The notes under the pieces were generated by a model. That model had not been told where the DNA came from. It searched no databases and saw only the letters and a list, made by a program, of their open reading frames with translations. 30,971 nt of DNA, from positions 1 through 30,971 of the forward strand of contig CAICTM010001349.1 of NCBI GenBank assembly GCA_903772945.1. Direction: 5' to 3'. Source of the DNA: Seminavis robusta. Its lineage: Eukaryota > Bacillariophyta > Bacillariophyceae > Naviculales > Naviculaceae. How positions within the stretch are numbered: the stretch's first letter is position 1; every line of letters starts with the position of its first letter. Positions 1 through 9,253 of the stretch are shown piece by piece. The position numbers were made by a program, and so were the translations under genes.

Positions 1-537
1 ACAACCACCAGGGCCAAAAAGGCCACTGACAAGAGAACAGATGTTCTGGAAAGGAAGGACATCGTCTCTCTCGTCAACAAAAAATGAAAGAGAAATGAAT
101 TGTGTGAAACAAAATGTGAAACGATCCGAACTTTAACGGAGACGTTAAATTCAAGAGTTTTTAAAATTCAAAAAGCAAATCGTAAAATGTTCTTAATTCC
201 AGGAAATACCGCTACGACACCTTAGCTGTTGACCGTTGCATCATTCATGGCTCCTTAGAACTTCGAACTGACCATGTGCAAGTCCTGGTTGGGAAAGGCA
301 ATCTTACCGGTATGTGATATGGTACCGGTGAACATGCTACATGTATGATGTATCATAGTCCTTGCATTATTGATAGCAAGCAATACCACATGCATACATA
401 CATGTATTTTAGGATTTCAAGTTGGCTGGTTGGTTGATAGTCTACCGGTACCAGGTATAGTTTAACTTAGTTGGACTTCCTAGTTAGTCTTAGCTCAAGG
501 CTTGAACTGGGACTCCTACGTGTACCAGATCTCTGTC
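1..537. other. Intergenic DNA, no gene seen
   Basis: No convincing coding sequence is visible. The stretch is AT-rich and carries TACCGGTA-type palindromes near 305-325 and 442-455 and a CATGCATACATACATG stretch near 389-406. It lies downstream of the minus-strand gene that ends at 538, so part is probably 3' UTR and terminator. Confidence 0.5.
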
Positions 538-3523
538 TCAGTCTGCAACCACTCTCGCAGCCCCCCTTTCAGCTTCCAACGGCACCTCCACAAGCGGCGG
601 TGTCTCGCTATGTTCAAGTCTACCCAGGGAGCGGTTCAGCGAAGTCTCAAAGACATCAAGAGCACTTTGGTGTTGTTCAAATGCCTTTAGAAAGCCTTCC
701 TTCATTCTCTGCAACCGTGATTTCGATTGCTGAACTTTGTCCAGTGCCGTTTGAATATCGTCGGGGTCTCTTTGCTGCATGGCAAAGGCGACGTTCTCTT
801 TCCATTGTGGACACACCGCGACCACATTTGCCAGCCGAGGGGTATCGGCGGAAACTTTGTCTTGTATGTCATCTGCTAGCCGCTTTCCCCGCTGGGTAAG
901 AATTGGGGTGTTGGGTTGACTGAGCAACCTCGAAGGGGACGGGGTGCCTTTGGTTCCTTTCGATGGGGTTGGGCACGGTGAGTTGACATTCTCCATCAGC
1001 TGCAGCAGATGTTCGAGTCCTTGATCGTCCTCTACGTGATTCGATTGGTTGGAAACCAACTTTAGAAACCCAGACTCGTAGTTGTCCTGTTTCTCCCTCT
1101 CGAGCATTGTTGCGACCACAGCACCCCAGAGCCCGTAGTTCGTCTTTCTGGTTTGATTTTCGCGCTCGTCGTTCACTACTATGGATCCACTTCTCCATTC
1201 GACCCTGCAAGCGGGAACACATACATTGTTGTCATCAAAGTAGTCCTCAATCGACATGTCAACTGACGATTCTTCGTCACCCTCGTCGTCTCCTTCCTCG
1301 CTGTCCTCCGATACCTTCACTACCACTTCATCTTCACCTGAGGATTTCTCTTGGCCTTTGACATCTTCAGCCTCTTTCTTTTTGGTTTTTGCGTCTTCCT
1401 CGGTTTCCTTGCCGGTCTTCCCATTGCAAAACCCGAACATTTGAGTCAAAGTGGGCTGGCAAGCTGCAAATGCGCACGAGTCGAGTCGAGTCGAGTCAGA
1501 TACGGTACATGTAGGCAAAACCTAGTAGAAAGGAAAGATTAGACTAGGGGAAGGTGCACAACTTACAATCACCAAATACTTTGGCTTTCGCGCTTTGGAC
1601 AACCTCCTTTTCAGCAGGTACACTTTTGAAGTTTTCCAACTGATGCTCCAGTTCATGCCCGTCCGGAAGAAAGCGGTACTGTCCCGACTCGAACTGGTCC
1701 AATTTGAGGGACTTCGTTTGTTCCCGAATTGCAGTGCGTTTCCGCCTTTTGACGTCCCGTCGAAGCTTGTCTGCTTGGTTCTCGTTATCTTCTGCCGCCT
1801 TGACATAGTTCTCTATCTGCTTTTTCAGTGTATGTTCGATAGAATCATGTGAATCGTGTAATAACGAGTTCACGCTCCGCTTCGAGTTTTTTTTGCGTGA
1901 CGCACCCTTCAAGTTTCCTGTGCAGGGGCACGACTTGCAGAGCTTGCATCTGTGCCCTATGCTTGGAGTTGTTTTGGTAGGGTAATGCATATTGGTGACT
2001 TCTCTTTTTGGCAAGGTTGTGCTGGGAACATTTTGTTGCTGGTTGCTAGTTGTACCCTTTTTGGTTCTCGTTGACTTCAACACTGTTCCAGACGTTACAA
2101 TGGCATTGCCCGCAGTCAAATCAATGGCTTGCCCGTGTGCTCCGTGAGCGCTGTGATTTGGCTTGGCAGCCGAAATGCCATCCTTCTGCTGCTGTTTCTT
2201 AAAACTCTGAACTTGAGGTTGCTGTTGGGGATTTGGCGGTTTTTGGCTCGCAGTCGGATACGCTTGATGCGGAACAGAAGGATAATAATAGGAGCCGTAA
2301 GGCGGCCCATTCCAATGGCTATACTGCCACTGTTGATAGTTTTGATCCGGTCTGGTGTGTCCACTGGGAGCATTGGGCAGTCTTCTTTGCTGCTGTTGAT
2401 AAAGCTGATAGTGCGAATAGTAGTTTGTTGGGTGTGGGACAACCTGCTCGTATGGGGTCTGTCCTTGTCCTTGAGACTGCTGGTTCTTTGCGTCTTGCAA
2501 TCGATTCGCTGGAGGTTGGGCCTGAATGACACGTTGCTTGGCCGCAGCGTTTCCGCTTTGGTTGGTATTGGTCGGCTTGGATGCCTCTACAAATGTTTGT
2601 TGCTGTGTCTTGGCGGGATGTCCCTTTGACTCGACTGGCAACATGGTCTTCTGAGGAAGCTTATTGTCAGAGCCAGGTCCACCAGAAATGGAAGGGACGT
2701 GGGATGTCAAAGGAAGTTCCTTGGAAACCTTGGCATCGGTTTGCATTACTTGAGCGCCAGAAGCATTCCCCTGGTACTGAACATATGTGGCTGTACAAAG
2801 AGCACTGCTGTCTTTATCTTGAGAAGCCTTTACAGTGTTTGGCTGAGGTTTCACGTTAACTTCCGACGGATTCATTTCTTCCGAGAAGGCTCTCTCCTCC
2901 CCATCAGCTTTGGTTGGATACTTGTCGTGAGGAGTCTTGATACGGGCAAACATGGACAAGTCATGATTTGGAGCTTTTTTGTTTTCGTTATCGTTTCCTT
3001 CATGAAAGGTGAAGACGTCATTGCCAGCAACCTGGCATGTTGCAACTTTTTGAGCGTCCAAACTGATGCTCTCGCTGATTGTTGCTGTGTTTTCTTTGGC
3101 CGCTGTCGTTCCAGTAGTCACTTTGCATTTTTTACTGAAGACTACTGCTTCGGGTATATCGTCATCGTCGCTGTCAGAGAGGTTGAAGGATGGGATAGGA
3201 GGCCGAGATCCATCCTGTGATAATTTCGCTTCGACCTTTCGCAATAACTCTTCAGGCAAGTCCTGCTTCTTTCTATTCCTTTTCCTTGAAAATGACTTGC
3301 TTTGAGATGAAGACTGGCGACGGGGTTTTCTATTAGAGCTAAACGTCGACTCTGGTTTGCTGGCCGTCTTAGTCGATTTGCTGGTAGCATCGGTAGCTTT
3401 CTTGTCATTGTTGGATCGAACTTTGGATTTTAACGATCGGCAGCGTGAAAAGCTTATTGTAGGACGTAACAGAGCTGGCTTCTCTCCTTCCAACTCTTCC
3501 GATCCCATCTCAGATCCTTGCAA
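538..3523 (-). CDS. Two-exon hypothetical nuclear-type protein, Q-rich with a Cys cluster
   Basis: I do not recognise this protein. Two ORFs join across a 103-bp intron at 1464-1566 (donor GTAAGT, acceptor TTTGCAG). Exons 3523-1567 and 1463-538 total 2883 nt, or 960 residues, and the frame is kept exactly, which supports the model. Visible parts are: a basic Ser/Lys/Arg-rich N-terminus (about residues 30-90, nuclear-localisation-like); an acidic DSDDDD patch near 115; a Gln/Tyr/Pro-rich low-complexity tract at about 330-450, prion-like in composition; a cysteine cluster CKLCKSCPC near 523-532; a charged, probably coiled-coil stretch after it; and, in exon 2, a Glu/Asp-rich run and a helical C-terminus. 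It could be a chromatin- or RNA-associated scaffold, but that is only a guess. MGSEE, five codons downstream, is an alternative start. Confidence 0.75.
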
Positions 3524-4034
3524 GCCCTTTGTGTGGTGGACTGGGCTCCCCTTGCAATTGGCTTCTAAACAAGTAGACTACTAGCTAGCTAGCTAGTACT
3601 ATTAATATAGTCTAGCTGGATGATGTGTTTCAAAAACTTGAAGAGGTTTTGGCGTTTGGCGCCATTGTCTGCAATTCTACCGTTAATTTGCCCGGAGTAC
3701 CGGTTTGAAATGTTAAGTCTTTTTTCAACCACTCCATGGTACCGGTACCATACTGTATGCCGTAGCGGTACCGGTACCACTATATCGTACCGTACGGTAT
3801 ACCTGGTACCACCAGATTTAAAGATACAGTAGATCACTGGCTAGTACGGGTGTACAGTCGTACCGTACGGTACCGGTACCGATAGTTCGTGGGAAAGCAC
3901 ACCACCAACACTTCAAGCTTCAAGGGTTGGGACTCTTCACCAAATTTACTATTAAAAACTCTTTTTCTTTATCTCATTGTATGTCTATGAATAGTAAGCA
4001 GTATGGACCAGCCTGGTACCGGTACCTGGAGAAT
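3524..4034. other. Intergenic DNA with palindromic GGTACCGGTACC cluster
   Basis: No gene is seen. This lies between the 5' end of the minus-strand gene at 3523 and the 3' end of the GNAT locus. A CTAGCTAGCTAGCTAG array is at about 3581-3597. Overlapping KpnI/AgeI-type palindromes (GGTACC, ACCGGT) are dense at about 3695-3885, and one more sits at 4015-4026. Confidence 0.6.
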
Positions 4035-4972
4035 TCAATTGTGTCGACGAACCATCAAGTACAGACTGTGGGGAGTGTCGTTCAAAGCACTGGTCATTTC
4101 TTTCTGCGCCACAACCTCATAGCTGAACTTTTCATAAAAGTAGCGATTCTTTTCACTTGCAGCCTCCAAGTAGCAGTCCATTCCAGCTTCATCTGCAACG
4201 TCAGCAAACCGGCGCATCAGCGCAGAGCCCTGGCCTTGTCCTTGGTAGTCAGGGTCAGAGGCCACACCTTTAACATACCAGTGCTTGCCTTCAGGTCCGT
4301 GCTCCTTGTGCCACTTGCTCAGGCTCATTGTCAAAGGCTCCACTGAAGCTTCAAGCTGCTCTTGAACTTTCTTGTAGTAAGGCGTTTTCTTGGTCAAAAC
4401 AGAGGGGAATCTTCCTTCTAGCATGATCTTGGCTGTCAGCAAGAGTTCTCGCGCCTTCATGCTGAATTTGAACCGGCGACTATCTTTGGAGTTGGCATCA
4501 TATTCTCTGACAACAATAGCAGCTGTAATAGCATTGTTGGGAAGCTTCTTGGCGAATACCATGGGGGTTTTGGCCTAGGTCTCCAAAAGGTTCGTGCTCA
4601 CCAAGAAGCTGATCAGAGAGGTTTTTTCCTCGTGTGAAGCAAATTTGACTTTGTCAAAAATCCATGCAATCATTGGTTCCCCAGGGACTTCTTCGGTTCC
4701 AGCGAAGGATCGGGAAGTAAAGGCGCTGAATGTTTCCTGGCTGATCTCAGATACCCATTCGCCTCCACCCTGGGGCCATTTAGGAAGATATCTTGGATGG
4801 AACGTTCGGGCTTGGACAATACAGCACCTTGATCAAGTGTGGTGGCAATGGTAAGTTGAGTGGCAGAGGGCTTTGCCTTGGGGACAGCTGGTGCTTGCTC
4901 AAAGCAGAAACCTGAATTCACTCTTGCAAGGAGAAATGATGCAATGGAAAATGCTTTGATGGTCGAGGTCAT
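4035..4972 (-). pseudogene. GNAT-family acetyltransferase with N-terminal leader, broken
   Basis: The C-terminal 175 codons (from the ATG at 4562) carry a GNAT acetyl-CoA-binding region: VKGVASDPDYQGQGQGSALM matches the Q/RxxGxG/A motif, followed by an NRYFYEKFSYE helix-strand typical of motif B. Upstream, the same strand encodes MTSTIKAFSIASFLLARVNS, a signal-peptide-like leader starting at 4972. The two parts belong to one 312-codon reading frame if a single base is restored near 4783-4784 (TTCCT where TTCCCT would keep frame), but a TAG at 4577-4575 still interrupts it. Between those lesions the frame stays open and protein-like (KWPQGGGEWVSEIS). No intron with good splice sites explains the change. 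It may be a pseudogene, an error-containing assembly, or a gene starting at 4562; the substrate is unknown. Confidence 0.7.
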
Positions 4973-5616
4973 TGTGACAGAGGCAGGTTTGTTTGTTTTG
5001 TTTTTTTACTTGCTTTTGGGTTTGGTTTGGTTTGGTTTGGTCTTATGAGCTTCTACCGGAACACTGTCAGAGTTGGCGCAGCATGGGTATCCAGCTGGTA
5101 TCCACCAAAAGATCGCCCACGAGTACTGTACTGAATCTCAATCTCAGATCGCCGTGGATTTGACGGCTGTTGCTCGTGTTGTTCATCGTCTTTCGTCGGA
5201 AGCAAGCACGAATTGGTACTAGTACTACGTACACTTTACGCGTACCGTACTACCGGTAGCGTACGCTCCTTACCGCAGGAATAGCTAGCTAGCTAGAGAG
5301 TAGCCAGCGCTGGGACTTTCAAAGGCTAACTCTGGAGGTCACGTCATCACAATTCTAATCTCACAAGAACTCTCAGGAGCAATTGGTTAGTGCACAAAGA
5401 GTGTAAGCAACAGCTGGGCAACTATCTACCACCGTACCGGTAGCTAGCTAGTAGTATGCATACATGTAGTCTAACGGTTGAACTTGAACTGCCAAGCCAC
5501 GAGTCAGGAGTCAGGGTCCCATTTCAAAGTTTCAAGGCGGTTCGGAGAGCACAGAAGAGCAAGGTTTGGTTTTGTTTGGTTTGCTAGCTAAGCTATAAGG
5601 CTCAAGGAAGCATAGC
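4973..5616. other. Intergenic DNA, simple repeats only
   Basis: No gene is seen. It holds a TTTGG pentamer repeat at about 5014-5041, an AGCTAGCTAGCTAG run near 5282-5296, and TACCGGTAG palindromes near 5251 and 5435. The left side should contain the promoter of the minus-strand GNAT locus. Confidence 0.5.
5014..5041. repeat. (TTTGG)n microsatellite
   Basis: About five tandem TTTGG units lie just upstream of the GNAT leader ATG. Confidence 0.7.
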
Positions 5617-6696
5617 ATGCTGGTACAAGAGCCCAATCATGACACGAAGCCAACCATGTTGCGCGGTTACCAGCTTGGACTGCAAAGGGGGGACCTCAAC
5701 AGTGCGATGCAGGTGCGAGCAAACGGATCGGTGAAGGATTTCGGGTGCGAGCAAATGCCTCGTCCTTTACTAACGCCTTGCCTGGGTCCCACGACCCAGT
5801 GTATTACGTTTATTGTATGGTAATCAGCACCGGCGTTCAACTGTCAGAAGTGCTGACGGACTTTCAAGTTTACCTCAAACAAGCCCGTGAATACAAACAA
5901 ACCCTCCTGATCGAAAACGGTATGATGGCAGTGCAATACATGGACGGGCTCATGGGAAATGACCCTCAAAATGAGAGCACCGACACTCACACAACGAGGA
6001 ACGACAAGAAGCTGTCTTCTATGATGACCCTTCTGATAGGGGAGACGCTACTATCGAAACAATCATTGGAGGAAACAATGTCTGGAGTTCCGTACACAGC
6101 AAGCTTATGCTTGCTACTACACGCTATGGCTGGCAATGCACCTTTGGCACCTGGATTTTGCGAAGAGAATGGCCAAAGCACTCAAGACCATCGAGCAAGC
6201 TTGCGTAGCTACTCCAATAGTTTGGCGCAGCCTCATCCCTCTCGGGATCACTGCCAGTGACGCTGGGAAGGTCCGGTCCCTCATGAGGTTCCACGCCAAA
6301 TCCAAAAGTAGTACTGTATGTGTAGATTGGAAACGTCAACTCTGTGCACATCTGCCAACTACTGAGGGCAGAACTCCGGGGGCTGCAGAAGAAGGCGAAC
6401 GTCAAGCAAGCCTACCGCCACGACGAGGCCATCAGACTGGCTGGACGCAATGGCTTCCGTTCCGATCAAGCCCTTGCCATGAGCGTGCGGGTCGTTACTT
6501 TTATAGAATGGAAGACATGGATTGCGCTAGCTACTATCTTGTTATGGCCCGCACTATCTACATGGAATGGGGGGGGGGGGGCAAGGCAGTGGTAGCGCAG
6601 TGGAGAACGAATTTCCGGCGCTGGAGCTGGCGAAGCATCGTTGAGGACGAGGTTACCTCAAATCACCGGTGCCGGCGCCGTCAAAACACACACTAA
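5617..6696 (+). pseudogene. Decayed fragment of a predicted-ATPase (AAA/COG3899-like) helical-repeat region
   Basis: Several short frames read in order like the TPR-type region of large multidomain predicted ATPases and sensor or serine/threonine kinases. The pieces are: GYQLGLQRGDLNSAM (about 5660-5705); a Leu-rich segment ending VQYMDGLMG (about 5820-5960); RTQQAYACYYTLWLAMHLW (from 6091); a segment ending HDEAIRLAGRNGF (6344-6460); and ERAGRYFYRMEDMDCASYYL leading into YMEWG (about 6478-6570). The last piece matches the family's characteristic E-x-AGRFY...AxxYLxxAxxxYxxWGA pattern as I know it. At least four frame changes separate the pieces. The nucleotide-binding domain and kinase/GAF parts are absent on both sides, so this is a truncated, inactive copy. 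A 13-G tract follows the WG codons. Family assignment is by pattern only. Confidence 0.6.
6569..6581. repeat. Poly-G tract (13 G)
   Basis: An uninterrupted run of 13 G residues inside the decayed ATPase fragment, directly after the conserved-looking EW codons. Such runs are prone to slippage and sequencing error. Confidence 0.9.
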
Positions 6697-6995
6697 ATAC
6701 GGTACCTGGTAGTCGTTGTTTTAGAAGCAGAGCCACAATCAGTGGACCTAAACCTTGACAGATGAAGTGTTTTCTAGTAGTCGCTGGTCACTAACAGTTA
6801 CGAATCAGTACAACACATGCAGTGCAAGTTGAAAAATTGGGCAACAGCATTGATCCCAATCTCTGACAAACTTCAGAAACGGACTTGGGTTTCTCACTTA
6901 GGCTGCCCAAACTGCACCGTTGGGTGGGTTCATGCCACAACGTGAATGGGCGAAGCAGGACGTACTCGAAAATGTTTCCAAAGCAAACCTAAAGG

Positions 6996-8923
6996 TTAAC
7001 CAGTCTGAGTTTGAGGGAGCAACCCCACACTCTTGTCAATGTCTCGCCAGCTGGTCGGAAACTCTCTGGCAAAATGACTCCCTGAGAGAGGCGTGTATTT
7101 GTGCAGTACATCCAACCGATTGGTGGGGACATAGTAGTAGCTTGTTGGCAGTGTCCCTTGTTCATACCCAGGCAGCTTGTCTCTGACAGAATGGTATCCG
7201 CGCATCCTGTTGATGAATCCAGTAAAGGTGGAAAACCAGCACCCAAAGAATATTCGTCCTCTGGATGCCACCAGCTGATCCACCATACCAAAGTAATTGG
7301 TGTTCACTCCCTGCAACAGATCCTTAAAGTCATCCATGAAGTATATATTGTAGTACTTTCGCATTGGTTCAAAGAAGGACTTGTCCCTTTCATCGTGGCA
7401 ATGAAGATGGTGGTATTGGGAGTCAAGTATTGCCTGATGTTTGTCAGAATTTCTTCCGCAGGAATACGGGTATTCTTGTACTGAAAATCACCTCTCCGAA
7501 TGTGAAAGGAGTCAAACTCCCCAGTGGGGTTTCCATTCTTTCTTGCCAATTGCCTCATCATGTGTACGAGCCTTGCTGCAGCACACTGGATATCATCATT
7601 GTACCTCATGTGGTCTCTCATGAAGCGTTTCATCCAGAGATCCTCCTTCCAGTCTTCCAAGTAGAGGAATTCATAGAAATGCACCAAGAGTCGCAATCCA
7701 AGTTTGTGTGCACAGGCAAAATGGACCACCATTTCCTTCTCCATAGCTTCATCATAGACACATAGGTCTCTCCTGTTGTTTAGATTTTCCTTCATTCGAT
7801 CAATGGGAGGACCATCTACGGGCACGGGATTTCCAATGTAGGATTCAATCTTGATTCCTTCTTTGTGAATTGTTTGTTGCATATCAATGAGTTCTTGTAC
7901 ACTGGAGTGATCGCCATTGGCGGGGAATGCTGCCAAGCACTTTTCGGGATTCCACTGCGGGACCAATGTGACTGTTCGTAGCCATTCTCGGAGTTCATCG
8001 TATTCCATTCCCGATAATCCATTCCAGTCGGTTCGATTGTAGGGTGGGAAGGATGTTCTTCCAGTGGCTTTATCTTTGAGGTTCCCTGTCATGGCTTCTA
8101 GTTCCAGAAACTCTTTCATGGTGATCATGTCAATGGCGGCATTTTCCATTGCCATTTGCTGCATTGGAAAAAAGTCTTCGAATCCAAAGTGTCGTTTCTG
8201 TTTGTTGTCACCTTTTCCTAGCAAGTACATTTGTTTTTGTGGTGGCAATACCAGAGTTCTTCCCATGGCAGCCGCCAATCCCACGACAGTTTCCATGGCC
8301 ATGCGAATGTTGTTCCAGCCACCTTTAGAAAAAAGAAAGAAAAAAAGCAAGCAAGAATGGTCAGTCAGTCCATCTATCATCTAATCTCTACTGGTTGTGT
8401 TGTACATACCTCCATCTGGTTCAAATGTCATGTATCGCCTGTGTTCTCCTCTCTTTTGTCGAAAGGGACTGACCCATAGTGCATCGGATGGAATATCTTC
8501 CCAGTAAATCATTTCCTGTGCGAATTCATCAGCCGGTCCTCCATGTGGTTCACAGGATAGTTTGGCAATGAGCGAGTCTCCCAAGACAGGTTGTTGTTTG
8601 GATGACTGTTGTTGTTGGTTGGATGTTGTGGTTGTTGATTTTCTCGACATGGCTCCCTGTCTAAAATCTTCAATGGCCTGATGAAATGCCGCACTGTACT
8701 GTATCATGTCCATGTTGGATGCCGAAGTACTGGTGACATTGACGTAGAGTGTCATTCCCATGCATACCGCCATGACGAGGATGAGTACCATTTGGAGTTT
8801 GCCCTGCCGTGTGTGGTTGTTGTTGTTGTTGTTTTGGCTATTGACACTGCTGGTCTTTTTGAGTTTGGCTTGATCGGCCACCGCGGGAGGGATCTTTCGA
8901 GCGGGAGGTTTGAGCCTCGTCAT
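6996..8923 (-). CDS. O-fucosyltransferase-like type II membrane protein, one frameshift
   Basis: Exon 1 (8923-8410) encodes a cytosolic N-terminus, a hydrophobic anchor (MVLILVMAVCMGMTLYV, about residues 45-61) and an Asn/Gln-rich stem. An 87-bp intron (8323-8409, donor GTATGT, acceptor TAAAG) joins YMTFEPDGG to GWNNIRMAMETV, rebuilding the N-terminal donor-binding region typical of GDP-fucose O-fucosyltransferase-like proteins. FHIRRGDFQYKNTR matches the conserved HxRRGDF motif, and ASRGRIFFGCWFSTFTGFIN with MRGY matches the C-terminal conserved block. The frame breaks near 7394: exon 2 reads to a stop at 7304, while the conserved C-terminus lies in another frame starting with DERDKSFFEPMRKYY. 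One extra G (ACG GAT) would restore 613 codons. A Golgi or ER location follows from the anchor; the acceptor is unknown. It is divergent from SLU7 across 330 bp. Confidence 0.8.
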
Positions 8924-9253
8924 GGTGATGATGAAACCTGTGATGAATGGAAAGAGATCTGATCGGATGGAGTTGTTGAATAGAGACAGGAGGATCTAGC
9001 TAGCTAGTGCATGGGGCAACCGGCCAGCACCAAGCTTTGGGTTGTGAGCTGCTCGATCGAAGCATCGTAGTCAAAGGGTCGAAGGAAGATCTTTCTCAAT
9101 CCAACGGTCATTCCTCTCAAGCACGAACGGTCTGTGCCTCTCCCGTCAATCTTAGAGACACAACCACAAACCGCAACACACACAAACTTTCTTTCTTCCT
9201 TCCTTCTAAAAGTAATCAACCCAATAGCTACTACTGTCAATCAATCCACCAAG
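8924..9253. promoter_or_regulatory. Divergent intergenic region (O-fucosyltransferase-like / SLU7)
   Basis: Only 330 bp separate the two start codons, so both promoters must share it. A TAGCTAGCTAG run is at about 8997-9008. No clear TATA box was recognised. Pyrimidine-rich TTTCTTTCTTCCTTCCTTC at about 9188-9207 lies 50 bp before the SLU7 ATG and is probably 5' UTR. Confidence 0.5.

Noticed and set aside
2129..3305. Leu/Val-rich plus-strand ORFs
   Set aside because: Antisense of the Gln/Lys-rich exon of the minus-strand gene.
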